From positions 52,048 to 116,047 of the forward strand of contig NZ_PEBK01000009.1 of NCBI RefSeq assembly GCF_002802905.1: a stretch of 64,000 bases of DNA, given 5' to 3'. The DNA comes from Bifidobacterium simiarum (lineage in GTDB: Bacteria; Actinomycetota; Actinomycetes; Actinomycetales; Bifidobacteriaceae). Position numbers and translations under genes: made by a program. The notes under the pieces were generated by a model. That model ran no database searches and was not told where the DNA came from. It worked only from the letters and a program-made list of their open reading frames with translations. Below, piece after piece: positions 9,646-18,428 of this stretch. Each line of letters starts with the position of its first letter. Position 1 is the stretch's first letter.

Positions 9646-10875
9646 TCAGGCCCGCCCACGTTCCTCAGGCCCCTCAGGCCGCTCGTGCCGACCGCCCGCG
9701 GCTACCGTACCGGCACTGTGTTTCGGCCGGCCCGATCCGCGTGTCTGCTCGCGGGCCGCGGCCAGTGCGGCGTTCTCCGCCCTGATCTCGGGAATGCGGT
9801 GCTTGAGGTACGGGTACATGGTGATCACGGTGAGTAGCACCGTGGCGATCGCGAATCCGATGCCCACGTATCCCACGGGGAAGAACAGCACCATGATCGA
9901 GCCGAAGGCGATCAGTGCGGCCCATCCCCACAACGTCAGGACGGCGCCCTGCACGGTGTGGCCGATGCGCAGCATACGGTGATGCAGGTGCATACGGTCC
10001 GGGTGCATGGGCGACTGCCCCTTGCTCACGCGCCGGATGATCGCCAGACACATGTCGAGCACCGGCAGAAACAGCACGAGCACCGGCAGCAGGATCGGCA
10101 TGAACACCGGCAGGTAGATGCTGGTGTGGATCGTGGCCGGATCGATGCGGCCGGTCATCACGATCGACGCGCAGGTGACCAGATATCCGAGCAGCATCGA
10201 ACCGGAATCGCCCATGAACAGTTTGGCCGGATGCCAGTTATGCAGGATGAAGCCCACACAGATGCCCACCAGCGCCACGTCGATCAGCGTGGCCATCGAC
10301 GCGTAGTTGGGCGACGAGCGGGCGATGATGTACGAGTAGATGGCGAAGGCGATGCCGCCGATCGCCACGATGCCCGACGACAGCCCGTCCAGACCATCGA
10401 CGAAGTTCACCGCGTTGATCGAGGCGACGATCAGAATGGCCGTGATCGCCATCGAGACGCTCGGGGATGCGGCGACCAGCGAGCCGAACGGCAGGGAGAC
10501 CACCTGAAGACCACCCCACGCCACGAACACGGAGATCGCTAGCTGACCGGCAAGCTTGAGCATCCAGTCGAGGTCCCAGCGGTCGTCGCACACGCCGAGC
10601 AGGCACACGCCGATCGCGCCGATGACGATGATCCACGGCTGCATGCTGCCGGCGAACAGACGGTTCGTCAGGTTCAGTCGGCTGGCGAACATCATCGACA
10701 CCACGAATCCCAGCAGCATGCCGACGCCGCCCATGCGGGGCGTGGGCACAGTGTGCACGTCGCGGGCACGCACCTCGCCCACCGCGCCGAATTCGATCGC
10801 CATGTGGCGGATCAGCGGGGTGAGCAGGTAGGTGACGCCGCCGGCCACCGCGGCCACGAACAGATACGTTCTCAT
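9646..10875 (-). CDS. Undecaprenyl-phosphate sugar-1-phosphate transferase (MraY/WecA/TagO family)
   Basis: 409 aa, about 11 membrane helices. It transfers a HexNAc-1-phosphate, usually GlcNAc-1-P, from the UDP-sugar to undecaprenyl phosphate, starting a cell-wall polymer. Diagnostic motifs are visible: NFVDGLDGL, FMGDSGSMLLG and the HPDRMHLHHRML loop that separates WecA/TagO members from MraY. The ORF begins 4 bp inside the end of the Sua5 gene (10872), giving coupled translation. The C-terminal 40 residues are hydrophilic and end in short repeats (RPEGPEERGRA), encoded by GGCCTGAGG repeats that run past the stop codon. The place in the prfA-prmC-sua5-wecA cluster is conserved in actinobacteria. 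Confidence 0.9.
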   Translation of the reverse strand: MRTYLFVAAVAGGVTYLLTPLIRHMAIEFGAVGEVRARDVHTVPTPRMGGVGMLLGFVVSMMFASRLNLTNRLFAGSMQPWIIVIGAIGVCLLGVCDDRWDLDWMLKLAGQLAISVFVAWGGLQVVSLPFGSLVAASPSVSMAITAILIVASINAVNFVDGLDGLSSGIVAIGGIAFAIYSYIIARSSPNYASMATLIDVALVGICVGFILHNWHPAKLFMGDSGSMLLGYLVTCASIVMTGRIDPATIHTSIYLPVFMPILLPVLVLFLPVLDMCLAIIRRVSKGQSPMHPDRMHLHHRMLRIGHTVQGAVLTLWGWAALIAFGSIMVLFFPVGYVGIGFAIATVLLTVITMYPYLKHRIPEIRAENAALAAAREQTRGSGRPKHSAGTVAAGGRHERPEGPEERGRA

Positions 10876-11549
10876 GCGCGGGCACCTCCGACGGCCGACG
10901 CCGTCGTCTCGTGCAGAGCGGCGCGGATCTCCGTCTGCGGGATCACGCCTTCGCGCAGGATCGCGATGCCGTCCCGCCCATGCGGATCGGCCGCGACCAC
11001 CGTACTGGAGACCGGACCGGGGGTCGGCCCGCCGTCCAGATACAACGACACCGATTCGCCCAGTGCCTCGGCCGCCTGCTCGACCGTCTGGGCCGATTCG
11101 CCGCCGGAAAGATTGGCGCTCGACGCGGCCAGAGGCCCGGTGGTGCGCAGAATGCGCAGCGCGACCTCGGAATCCGGCACCCTGATGCCCTGCGTACGGC
11201 TCGGATGCTCGTTCGGCCGGAATCGTACGGTGACCAGATCGCAGTCCGGCCCGGCCACGCAGATCGGCGAGAACGCGCCGGGCACGAACCGGCGTGACAG
11301 ACGGTCCAACGGCACCGGCAGATCGAGTCCGAGACGGACGACCTCGGTCATCGAGGAGAGCAGCACCTGCAGCGATTTGGCCCGGGGACGCCGCTTGGCC
11401 CGGAAGATGTTGTCCACGGCCTCGGCGTTGCGCGGATCGCAGGCCACGCCGTACACCGTATCCGTCGGCACCACCACCAGATGCCCCTCGCGCACCAGAC
11501 GGGCGGCGAGCGCCAGAGACTCGTCATCGACCGGACGAATGTCCACCAT
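10872..11549 (-). CDS. Threonylcarbamoyl-AMP synthase (Sua5/TsaC/YwlC family)
   Basis: 225 aa. It makes threonylcarbamoyl-AMP from threonine, bicarbonate and ATP for the t6A37 modification of ANN-decoding tRNAs. The motif PTDTVYGVACD near residue 36 and the KRRPRAKSLQVLL segment (the KxR-S nucleotide-binding pattern) are present, with SSANLSGG near residue 145. The length fits the short TsaC form with at most a small extension. The 3' end overlaps the wecA-type gene by 4 bp, and prmC/prfA lie upstream on the same strand, separated by an inserted gene on the other strand. Confidence 0.93.
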   Translation of the reverse strand: MVDIRPVDDESLALAARLVREGHLVVVPTDTVYGVACDPRNAEAVDNIFRAKRRPRAKSLQVLLSSMTEVVRLGLDLPVPLDRLSRRFVPGAFSPICVAGPDCDLVTVRFRPNEHPSRTQGIRVPDSEVALRILRTTGPLAASSANLSGGESAQTVEQAAEALGESVSLYLDGGPTPGPVSSTVVAADPHGRDGIAILREGVIPQTEIRAALHETTASAVGGARA

Positions 11550-11759
11550 TACGTGTTCCTTTCCGCCGCCGGCCGGTCACGGGCCGTCCGCACTGCCACC
11601 GTTCTGCCACCGCTATCGGACTTACCTGTTGCGTATTGCTGCACTTGCCTGTTATCGAACTTACTTAGTATGGCACAACCCCGTCATCGGCATACACATC
11701 GGGTCAGCCACCGGGTCGATCACCGTGTCGGCACCGGGTCAACGCCGGTCCATAGAATA

Positions 11760-11769
11760 AGAACGTTCT
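11760..11769. promoter_or_regulatory. AGAACGTTCT palindrome upstream of the acetyltransferase gene
   Basis: A perfect 10 bp palindrome, 61 bp before the maa-like start, set in the only AT-rich patch of the gap (AATAAGAACGTTCTAATTAAT). It may be an operator or part of the promoter; the binding protein is unknown. The rest of 11550-11759 holds degenerate ACCGGGTC words and no gene. Confidence 0.35.
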
Positions 11770-11830
11770 AATTAATGTGATGATCGAACGATCGACCATA
11801 ACGGCGATCCCGACCACGAAGGAGTGCATC

Positions 11831-12532
11831 ATGACCGACACCATCAACGCCGACGACGGCAACGCCACGGAATCCAGAACGCCGATTCCGCCCGTCGAAC
11901 TGCGCAGGCCGCGCGCCAGCGAGCTCGAGGAGATGCTGGCGGGCAAGCTGTATGACGCCTCGGATCCCGAACTCGACCGTCTGCGCACCACGTCCGCCGA
12001 CCTGTGCTCGAAGTTCAACGCCCTGCCGCGCGGCGCGACCGCCGAGCGCAAGGCCGTGCTCGACGAGCTGCTGCCCCATCACGGCGAGGGCCTCGACGTG
12101 CTCGGCCCGGTGTTCTTCGACTACGGCATCCACACCACGTTCGGCGACCGGGTCTTCGCCAACTTCAACTTCACCGTGCTCGACTGCGCTCCCGTGACCA
12201 TCGGCGACGACGTCCTGTTCGGCCCGAACGTCTCCCTGCTGCCGCCGATGCATCCGCTGCGCTGGCAGGACCGCAACGTCCGTCGTCGTGAGGACGGCAC
12301 GGCATACGACTATGAGTATGGTCTGCCGATCGTGATCGGTTCCAACTGCTGGTTCGGCGGCAACGTGACCGTACTGGGCGGCGTGACCATCGGCGACGGC
12401 TGCGTGATCGGCGCCGGCGCGGTGGTGACCCGCGACATTCCGCCGAATTCCGTGGCCGTGGGCAATCCCGCCCGCGTGATCAAGACGATCACCGACGCGG
12501 ACGCCTCGGCGCTGCAGGACTACGCGCAGTAG
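11831..12532 (+). CDS. Sugar O-acetyltransferase (Maa/LacA/NodL type, left-handed beta-helix)
   Basis: 233 aa from the ATG at 11831, which has AAGGAG 6 nt upstream; an earlier in-frame ATG at 11777 has no such site. The Mac-type N-terminal region (ELEEMLAGKLYDASDPEL) precedes hexapeptide repeats (TIGDDVLFGPNV, GGNVTVLGGVTIGDGCVIGA) and the closing NPARVIK. The family moves acetyl groups from acetyl-CoA to maltose, galactosides or other glycans in the cytosol. It is transcribed against its neighbours and breaks a cluster that is usually continuous. The last 15 bases with the stop are repeated directly after the gene (12534-12548). Confidence 0.88.
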   Translation: MTDTINADDGNATESRTPIPPVELRRPRASELEEMLAGKLYDASDPELDRLRTTSADLCSKFNALPRGATAERKAVLDELLPHHGEGLDVLGPVFFDYGIHTTFGDRVFANFNFTVLDCAPVTIGDDVLFGPNVSLLPPMHPLRWQDRNVRRREDGTAYDYEYGLPIVIGSNCWFGGNVTVLGGVTIGDGCVIGAGAVVTRDIPPNSVAVGNPARVIKTITDADASALQDYAQ

Positions 12533-12548
12533 GGATTACGCGCAGTAA
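12518..12548 (+). repeat. Tandem duplication of the acetyltransferase 3' end, stop codon included
   Basis: GACTACGCGCAGTAG (12518-12532) is followed one base later by GATTACGCGCAGTAA (12534-12548). Both copies carry a stop codon in the same register. Confidence 0.85.
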
Positions 12549-12552
12549 GCGG

Positions 12553-13452
12553 TCAGGACCGGACCGCGAACAGGTACCGCGGTCTGCCGGTGAGATCGTT
12601 GCCAGTCCGGGCGTGGTCAAACCCCGATCGGCCGGCATAATCGACCAATGCGACACCCTGACTGATGTCATGCTCCATGACCAACACGCCGCCGTGTCTG
12701 AGCAATCCGGCCGACCGGTCAATGATCCTCTCGGGGATCAGCAGACCGTCGGCCGAGCCGCCGTACAGGGCCAGTTCGGGATCGTGATCGCGGGTCTCGG
12801 GCTGTTCCGGAACCTCGGATTCGGGCACATACGGGGGGTTGGAGATCACCAGATCGATCGTGCCGTCCAGATCATTCAGGGTTGCGGGATCGGTGGCGTC
12901 CCCCAAAATCAGGTGGTATCGCGACTCCGCGTCGGGATTAGCGGCAAGGATCCTCTTCCGGTTGCGCTCGGTCCATTGATGGGTTTCGGGGCTCAATTCC
13001 ACGGCCCAGACCTCACTGTCGGCCAGTTCCGTGACCGCGGACAGGCCGATCGCTCCGCTGCCCGCGCACAGATCGACGATCCGGGGGTGATCGATTCCCG
13101 GATGATCGATTCGCTGCTCCTTCAGCCAGTCAAAGCCGGCCTCGACCACGATCTCAGTCTCGGGACGGGGGATGAAGACGCCGGGGCCGACGGCAAGGTC
13201 AAGGTACCGGAACGGGGCATGGCCGGTGATGTGCTGCAGAGGTTCGCGGGCCGATCGGCGGGCGATCATGGCCCGGAATTCCGACTCGTCGAAATCCAGG
13301 GACTCCCTCATGAGCATGGCCCGGTCGACGTCGCGCAGTTCCACGCCAGCCGCGTGGGCCAGCAGGAGCTTCGCATCGAAACGGGGGGTGTCGACACCCG
13401 CGTCGGCCAAAGTACGGGTCGCTGCGTTCAATACGGAGCCAAGATCCATCAT
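12553..13452 (-). CDS. prmC: Peptide chain release factor N5-glutamine methyltransferase
   Basis: 299 aa from the ATG at 13452 (or the next ATG at 13449), both just after AGGGGGACG; a longer frame to 13545 would start inside an inverted repeat. PrmC (HemK) methylates the Gln of the GGQ motif in RF1/RF2. The N-terminal helical domain, the SAM-binding motif (IVDLCAGSGAIGLS), and the substrate-binding NPPY motif (ISNPPYVPESE) are present. Its substrate, RF1, is encoded directly upstream, a conserved pairing. Confidence 0.93.
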   Translation of the reverse strand: MMDLGSVLNAATRTLADAGVDTPRFDAKLLLAHAAGVELRDVDRAMLMRESLDFDESEFRAMIARRSAREPLQHITGHAPFRYLDLAVGPGVFIPRPETEIVVEAGFDWLKEQRIDHPGIDHPRIVDLCAGSGAIGLSAVTELADSEVWAVELSPETHQWTERNRKRILAANPDAESRYHLILGDATDPATLNDLDGTIDLVISNPPYVPESEVPEQPETRDHDPELALYGGSADGLLIPERIIDRSAGLLRHGGVLVMEHDISQGVALVDYAGRSGFDHARTGNDLTGRPRYLFAVRS

Positions 13453-13481
13453 CGTCCCCCTTGTCGATTCGGGTTCATCCC

Positions 13482-13550
13482 GGTTTTTGGCAAATCCAAG
13501 CACGACACACCGATACACGACGTCCTTCACGCTTGGATTGGCCAAAAACC
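13482..13550. repeat. 20 bp inverted repeat between prfA and prmC
   Basis: GGTTTTTGGCAAATCCAAGC (13482-13501) and GCTTGGATTGGCCAAAAACC (13531-13550) are complementary with one mismatch and are separated by 29 nt. It lies in the gap between prfA (upstream) and prmC on the minus strand. It may be a processing or attenuation hairpin that uncouples the two genes; there is no T-run. Confidence 0.8.
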
Positions 13551-13567
13551 GAAAGCCGAGGACCGGT

Positions 13568-14662
13568 TTACTGCTGGGCGGCGGCGAGACGGGCGGCCTC
13601 GTCGGCCTGGATGTCGGAGTCGATCACGGCCTGCAAGTCGCCGTCGAGCACCTGATCGAGGTTGTACGCCTTGTAGTTGGTACGGTGATCAACGATGCGG
13701 TTCTCCGGGAAGTTGTAGGTGCGGATGCGCTCGGAACGGTCGAGCGAACGGACCTGAGAGTGGCGCATGTCGGCGGCTTCGGCGGCCTCCTGCTCATGCT
13801 TCATGGCCAGCAGTCGGGACTTCAGCACGCGCAGGGCGGCCGCGCGGTTCTGGATCTGCGACTTCTCGTCCTGCATGCTCACCACGATGCCGGTGGGGAT
13901 GTGGGTCATGCGCACGGCGGAGTACGTGGTGTTCACGGACTGACCGCCGGGGCCGGAGCTCATGAAGATGTCGATCTTGAGGTCCTTCGGATCGATCTCG
14001 ATCTCGTCGTCGTCCTCATCGGCTTCGGGGAACACGATCACGCCGGCCGCGGAGGTCTGGATGCGGCCCTGCGATTCGGTGACGGGGATGCGCTGCACGC
14101 GGTGCACGCCGCCCTCGTACTTCAGCGACGCCCACACGCCGTCGGCGGGTGCCACGGCGCCCTTGGCGCGGATGGCGATCTGCACGTCCTTGATGCCTCC
14201 GAGTTCGGTGGAGTTCTCGGACTGGATGGCCACGGTCCAGCCACGGCGTTCGGCGTAGCGCGTGTACATGCGCAGCAGGTCGCCGGCGAACAGCGCGGCC
14301 TCCTCGCCGCCGGCGCCGGCCTTGATCTCCATGATCGTGTCGCGGGCGTCGTCCGGGTCGCGCGGGATCAGCGCGGTACGCAGCTTCTCGCGGACCTCGG
14401 GCATTTCGGCTTCGAGACGCTTGGCCTCCTCCTCGAAGTCCGGGTCCTCGGAGGCCATCTCCTTCGCGGCCTCGTAGTCGTCGCACAGCGTGGCGTACTG
14501 ACGGTATACGGAGACGATCTGCGCGAGTTCGGCGTGACGACGGCCGAGCTTGCGCATCTTCTCGGGATCGGACGCCACTTCGGGGCGGCTCATGTCCTCT
14601 TCGAGATTGCGGTATTCGTCCAATGCGGTCTGCGCCGCGGGAAACTCTTCTGCTGCTGTCAT
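13568..14662 (-). CDS. prfA: Peptide chain release factor 1
   Basis: 364 aa, full length. RF1 recognises UAA and UAG and triggers peptide release on the ribosome. The GGQ motif is at residues 239-241 in [12 protein letters not shown], the site methylated by PrmC encoded downstream. The C-terminal segment [18 protein letters not shown] is typical of RF1. It starts from an ATG at 14662 with GGCATG context. The order rpmE-prfA-prmC-sua5-wecA is an actinobacterial core arrangement. Confidence 0.96.
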   Translation of the reverse strand: MTAAEEFPAAQTALDEYRNLEEDMSRPEVASDPEKMRKLGRRHAELAQIVSVYRQYATLCDDYEAAKEMASEDPDFEEEAKRLEAEMPEVREKLRTALIPRDPDDARDTIMEIKAGAGGEEAALFAGDLLRMYTRYAERRGWTVAIQSENSTELGGIKDVQIAIRAKGAVAPADGVWASLKYEGGVHRVQRIPVTESQGRIQTSAAGVIVFPEADEDDDEIEIDPKDLKIDIFMSSGPGGQSVNTTYSAVRMTHIPTGIVVSMQDEKSQIQNRAAALRVLKSRLLAMKHEQEAAEAADMRHSQVRSLDRSERIRTYNFPENRIVDHRTNYKAYNLDQVLDGDLQAVIDSDIQADEAARLAAAQQ

Positions 14663-14827
14663 GCCATGCCTTTCAGGGGTTCAGGATCGAGGATGCGGGA
14701 ATGCGAGGATGTGAGGATGCGGCCGGGTGGGACAAGGAACCAACGGAACCATACGAACGGACGGGAGCGAACCGCGAAACGGGGAATGGGGAATGAAGGA
14801 ATCGGACCGAGGGATCGGACCGGATAA

Positions 14828-14880
14828 ACAAAAACGCCAGTCCGCGCCGGATCGATCGTACCCGGGCGCAAGACTGGCGT
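14828..14880 (-). terminator. Rho-independent terminator of rpmE
   Basis: On the minus strand ACGCCAGTC pairs with GACTGGCGT, extended by an inner GCGCC/GGCGC stem, and is followed by TTTTTG. It starts 12 bp after the rpmE stop, so rpmE is mostly separated from prfA transcription. Confidence 0.88.
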
Positions 14881-14891
14881 GGCAACGAATG

Positions 14892-15104
14892 TTACTTGGC
14901 CTTCTTGCCGTAACGCTTCTCGAAGCGGGCCACACGACCACCGGTGTCGAGGATCTTCTGCTTGCCGGTGTAGAACGGGTGGCACTTCGCGCACACATCA
15001 GCGGTCACGTGACCGGAGGTGATGGTGGAGCGGGTGACGAAGGTGTTGCCGCAAGAGCACACGACCTCGGTCGGCACGTATTCGGGATGGATTCCCTGCT
15101 TCAT
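14892..15104 (-). CDS. rpmE: 50S ribosomal protein L31
   Basis: 70 aa, a complete L31 of the zinc-binding type: CxC at residues 16-18 (CSCG) and CxxC at 37-40 (CAKC) form the Zn ribbon. It ends in a basic tail (EKRYGKKAK). It binds the large ribosomal subunit near the central protuberance. The start has AGGAG (CTAGGAGTTAATC ATG). It heads the prfA cluster and has its own terminator. Confidence 0.97.
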   Translation of the reverse strand: MKQGIHPEYVPTEVVCSCGNTFVTRSTITSGHVTADVCAKCHPFYTGKQKILDTGGRVARFEKRYGKKAK

Positions 15105-15227
15105 GATTAACTCCTAGGGGTGTATTTCAGGACCGGGTCGCCTTGCCCCGATGGCAGACGTGAACCGGAACCGATGAGATTATACTCGCACACCCCTACA
15201 AGGTCAACCGACCGCGGAGAGACTCCG

Positions 15228-16010
15228 TCACCGCTCGCGGTACACCTTGGTGTAGGAGCCTTCGGCACGGGGACGCACGACGATGGAGTCGATGTCTACG
15301 GTGTCGGGCTGGGCAAGGGCCCAGCGCACGCATTCGGCGATGTCCTCGGCCTTGAGCGGGCTAGGCACGCCGGCGTAGACCGCCGCGGCCTTGGCCTCAT
15401 CGCCGTGGAAGCGCTTGAGCGAGAACTCGTCGGTGGCCACCATGCCCGGCGAGATGTCCACGATGCGCACCGGCTCGCCGATCTGCTCCAGACGCAGCAC
15501 GCGGGCCATCACCCGTTCGGCGAACTTGGAGGCACAGTATCCGGCGCCGCCCTCATACGGCTCGATGCCCGCCGTGGAGGAGATCACCAGCACCGTGCCC
15601 TCGGTCTCCTTCAGCGCCGGCAGCAGCTTCTGGGTGATGCGCAGGGTGCCGAGCACGTTGAGCTCGTACATGTCGCGCCAGTCATCCAGACTCGCCGTGG
15701 CCACCGGATCCTTGCCGATCGCCGCACCCGCGCAGTTGACCAGCGCCTTGACCGGACCGCCCGCCAGCACGGCGTCCACTGCGGCCTGCGTGGAGGCCTC
15801 GTCGGTCACGTCGCATACGTGATAGGTGCAGGCCCCGCCCAGTTCGCCGGCGAGCGCGGCCAGCCGCTCCTCGCGGCGGGCAAGCGCCACCACCTGCCAT
15901 CCGTCGGCCACCAGCGCACGAACCGTCGCGGCGCCGATGCCGCTGGACGCGCCCGTCACCACGGCACGCCTGACCGTCTTGTTGATCTCCTTGTTGACCG
16001 TCTCAGCCAT
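15228..16010 (-). CDS. Short-chain dehydrogenase/reductase (YdfG-like)
   Basis: 260 aa. Classical SDR: TGASSGIG dinucleotide motif at about residues 19-26, NCAGA near 92, the catalytic Ser in ISSTAG near 144, and YxxxK in YCASK near 157-161. It probably oxidises a hydroxyl of a sugar, polyol or 3-hydroxy acid with NADP(H); the closest look-alikes are YdfG-type serine/3-hydroxypropionate dehydrogenases, but the substrate is not determined by the sequence. It is monocistronic, with degenerate repeats upstream (16075-16160). Confidence 0.88.
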   Translation of the reverse strand: MAETVNKEINKTVRRAVVTGASSGIGAATVRALVADGWQVVALARREERLAALAGELGGACTYHVCDVTDEASTQAAVDAVLAGGPVKALVNCAGAAIGKDPVATASLDDWRDMYELNVLGTLRITQKLLPALKETEGTVLVISSTAGIEPYEGGAGYCASKFAERVMARVLRLEQIGEPVRIVDISPGMVATDEFSLKRFHGDEAKAAAVYAGVPSPLKAEDIAECVRWALAQPDTVDIDSIVVRPRAEGSYTKVYRER

Positions 16011-16074
16011 TGCGACTCCTTACTGTTGTCGTATCTGCCGTATCGTTCTCCACTGTAGTGCGCGGGCGGCCGCT

Positions 16075-16160
16075 CGGTTCCGATCGACCAGCCCGTTCCG
16101 ATCGACCCGTCCGTTCCGATCGACTGGCCTGTCCATTCCGTCCGTTCCGATCACTCATCC
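16075..16160. repeat. Degenerate GTTCCGATCGACC repeats at the end of the channel gene
   Basis: GTTCCGATCGACC-like words appear three times in about 50 bp, then ATTCCGTCCGTTCCGATC. Similar words (ATTCCGGTCAT) continue into the coding sequence for the channel's C-terminal tail. The block therefore straddles the stop codon at 16151. Confidence 0.7.
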
Positions 16161-17215
16161 GGTCGGCTCGTCGGTCCATTCCGGTCATCCGACCGGTCAG
16201 TCCGTCTATTCCGGTCATTCGACCGGCCGTCCATCCGATTCCGTCGTTCGTCCATCCGACTCAGCCGCTCGTCCAGACCGTCCAGTCGCGCGGACAGGAG
16301 ATCCAGACGTTCCATCAGCCGCATGTCACGCCGTTCGCCGGCCCGGGCGTCCTCGTCCATCTCGTGCGACAGCCGGCTCTCCATTCCCCGTCCCCATGCG
16401 GTCCGCTCCCCGGTCTCGACCCGTTCCATGATCCAGGAGGCCACCATGGCGGTGATCACGCCGATCAGGGTGATGCCGCCGAGCATCAACGCGGCGGCGA
16501 TGCACCGCCCCTGCCAGGTGACCGGCGCATAGTCGCCGTACCCCACCGTGGTGACCGTGACGAACGCCCACCACACTGCGTCTCCGAAATCGTCGATCAT
16601 CCCGTCGCCGGCCCGCCGTTCCACATCGAACATGGCGAGTGCGCCCACGTAGATCATCAGGGTCACCGTGGCCACCACGTAGATGGCGATCCTGCCCCGA
16701 AGCGCCATGCCGGACGTGCGGTTGAGCACCTTGAGCACCATGAACAGCCGTAGCAGGCGCAACGGTCGCAACACCGGCAGCACCACCGACGCCAGATCGA
16801 ACAGATGGTGGACGAACCAGTGCCGCCGATCGTTCGCAAGCGCCAGCGAAACAACGTAGTCGATGGCGAACAGCACCCAGACCACGTTCATGACGGTCTC
16901 GCATATCCGGGAGCCCGTCATGCCCATGATGATCGCCGAACCGGCCGAGGCCGACGCCCCCTGCGTGTTCGGAGGTGCTCCCAGCACCTGCCAGGAGTAG
17001 GCGATCAGGAACACCACAGCCGCGGCGGTGAGCGGCCATTCGGTCCATTTGCGCCAGATCTTCAGCGTCGGGCTTTCCCGAACGGCCGACGTCGTCCCCT
17101 TCACGTCCATGGCCTTTTTCGCCGTCTCTTTGGTCTCTTTGGTCCCTTTGGTTCCTTTGGTCTCTTTGGTCCCTTCGGTTCTTTCGGCCTCTTTCGCCGT
17201 CTCGCTCACATTCAT
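16151..17215 (-). CDS. Voltage-gated-type potassium channel with repeat-rich tails
   Basis: 354 aa from the ATG at 17215 (GGAGGGG just upstream); the ATG at 17245 has no such site. An N-terminal tail of TEGTKETKGTKG-type repeats comes from 9 bp DNA repeats (about 17120-17190). Six hydrophobic segments follow, including an Arg-bearing S4-like helix (LRPLRLLRLF). The pore carries the K+ selectivity filter TVGYGD at residues 223-228. The C-terminal 80 residues are a charged, probably coiled-coil region with MDERRNRMDGRSNDRN-type repeats. It probably sets membrane potential or K+ flux. It is monocistronic. Confidence 0.85.
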   Translation of the reverse strand: MNVSETAKEAERTEGTKETKGTKGTKETKETAKKAMDVKGTTSAVRESPTLKIWRKWTEWPLTAAAVVFLIAYSWQVLGAPPNTQGASASAGSAIIMGMTGSRICETVMNVVWVLFAIDYVVSLALANDRRHWFVHHLFDLASVVLPVLRPLRLLRLFMVLKVLNRTSGMALRGRIAIYVVATVTLMIYVGALAMFDVERRAGDGMIDDFGDAVWWAFVTVTTVGYGDYAPVTWQGRCIAAALMLGGITLIGVITAMVASWIMERVETGERTAWGRGMESRLSHEMDEDARAGERRDMRLMERLDLLSARLDGLDERLSRMDERRNRMDGRSNDRNRRTDRSDDRNGPTSRPDE

Positions 17216-17279
17216 GCCCCTCCGCTCCCCTCTGCCGAACATCATTGATCAGGCACCATTGATCAGGAGGAAAAAGAAG

Positions 17280-17353
17280 TGGGGCCGCAGGGGCTTGAAC
17301 CCTGGACCGGCGGATTATGAGTCCGATGCTCTAACCGACTGAGCTACAGCCCC
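17280..17353 (-). tRNA. tRNA with CAT anticodon (elongator Met, or Ile2 after lysidine modification)
   Basis: 74 nt cloverleaf on the minus strand: acceptor GGGGCTG/CGGCCCC, D-arm GCTC/GAGC, anticodon arm with loop CTCATAA, T-arm CAGGG/CCCTG around TTCAAGC, discriminator A, and no encoded CCA. The first anticodon-stem pair is a T-C mismatch. The first acceptor pair is G-C, so it is not an initiator. Whether it is Met or Ile2 (the TilS substrate) cannot be settled from the sequence alone. Confidence 0.93.
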
Positions 17354-17486
17354 ACGTTGCGCAACGCAACTTTGTTATGGTAGCAAAGACCGGCGAAATC
17401 ATGCGCGTCCGCGGTACGAGTCGGTCTCGGCCCGGTTGGGTGCCAGCCGGACCGAGGACATCGGTGCAGGGGCCGCCCGACCCAGA

Positions 17487-17522
17487 TTGAACAAACGTTC
17501 AACTACGTAGGTGGACATTTGT
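17487..17522 (+). promoter_or_regulatory. Bipartite DeoR operator upstream of deoC
   Basis: TTGAACAAACGTTCAA (17487-17502) is a perfect inverted repeat around AAAC. A second small palindrome, ACATTTGT, follows at 17515-17522. The same two elements, with the same 26 bp spacing, occur before the pdp gene (21497-21530). TTGAAC half-sites resemble the known operator of Bacillus subtilis DeoR (SorC family), and a DeoR-like gene lies at 20484. A TAGAGT at 17535-17540 may be the -10. Confidence 0.75.
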
Positions 17523-17616
17523 AACATTCTCTGCTAGAGTGGAAATCACCAAGCCGGCCAACGAAGGCCAGCCCTTCACGGACTTCCCGTGAATTATCAG
17601 AAAGGCAACGCCCATC

Positions 17617-18291
17617 ATGTCCCTCACCCAGGCTCAGCTCGCCAAGTACATGGACCACACGCTCCTCAAGGCCAACGCCACCGCCGAACAGATCGACAAC
17701 ACCGTGGCCGAAGCCATCAAGTACAACACCGCATCCGTCTGCATCAACCCCTACTGGATCCCCCGCGTCTCCAAGGCCCTGGCCGGCACCGGCATCGCCA
17801 CCTGCACCGTGATCGGATTCCCCCTCGGCGCCAACACCACCGACGTCAAGGTGTTCGAAACCAACGACGCCATCGACAAGGGCGCCGACGAGATCGACAT
17901 GGTCATCAACATCGGCGAACTCAAGGGCGGCAACGACGACGTAGTGCTCGCCGACATCAAGGCCGTGGCCGAGGCCACCCACGCCAAGGGCAAGCTGCTC
18001 AAGGTGATCATCGAGACCGCGCTGCTCACCGACGACGAGAAGGTGCGCGCCAGCAAGCTCACCGTCGAAGGCGGAGCCGACTTCGTCAAGACCTCCACCG
18101 GCTTCTCCACCGCCGGCGCCACCGTGCACGACGTGAAGCTCATGCGCGAGAACGTGGGCCCCGACTTCGGCGTCAAGGCCGCCGGCGGCATCCACAACCT
18201 CGCCGACGCCTACGCGATGATCGAGGCCGGCGCCACCAGGCTCGGCGTCTCCGCCTCCGTGGCGATCCTCGAAGAGGCCGCGCAGCAGTAA
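17617..18291 (+). CDS. deoC: Deoxyribose-phosphate aldolase
   Basis: 224 aa, full length. It cleaves 2-deoxyribose-5-phosphate to acetaldehyde and glyceraldehyde-3-phosphate through a Schiff base. The catalytic lysine is Lys158 in FVKTSTGF; the phosphate-binding AAGGIH lies downstream and MDHTLL near the start. ATG at 17617 follows GAAAGG. It is the last step of the salvage route encoded by the next genes, and is preceded by a DeoR-type operator and followed by a hairpin before deoB. Confidence 0.97.
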   Translation: MSLTQAQLAKYMDHTLLKANATAEQIDNTVAEAIKYNTASVCINPYWIPRVSKALAGTGIATCTVIGFPLGANTTDVKVFETNDAIDKGADEIDMVINIGELKGGNDDVVLADIKAVAEATHAKGKLLKVIIETALLTDDEKVRASKLTVEGGADFVKTSTGFSTAGATVHDVKLMRENVGPDFGVKAAGGIHNLADAYAMIEAGATRLGVSASVAILEEAAQQ

Positions 18292-18300
18292 GGTTCGCTC

Positions 18301-18331
18301 GGAGGTCCGCCGCCCCCATCGGCGGACCTCC
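18301..18331 (+). terminator. Hairpin between deoC and deoB
   Basis: GGAGGTCCGCCG and CGGCGGACCTCC form a perfect 12 bp stem around 7 nt, starting 9 bp after the deoC stop. There is no T-run, so it may be a partial terminator or an mRNA-stabilising hairpin. A pyrimidine-rich stretch with repeated TTTCGGTC follows before deoB. Confidence 0.65.
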
Positions 18332-18428
18332 ACGTTTCGATCGTTCCCATCATTCCGATCGCGTTCAGATTTCGGTCTTTTCGGTCTTTTCCATATTTTG
18401 ATCTTTCAACGGTGAAAGGAAGCCTTCC

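Noticed and set aside
11760..11769. LexA (SOS) box
   Set aside because: Actinobacterial LexA sites are GAAC-N4-GTTC; here the half-sites abut with no spacer and the gene is a sugar acetyltransferase.
17487..17502. LexA (SOS) box upstream of deoC
   Set aside because: TTGAAC-AAAC-GTTCAA does resemble GAAC-N4-GTTC, but the same element with a fixed partner 26 bp away recurs before pdp, and a DeoR gene lies between. A DeoR operator explains both better; LexA binding is not formally excluded.
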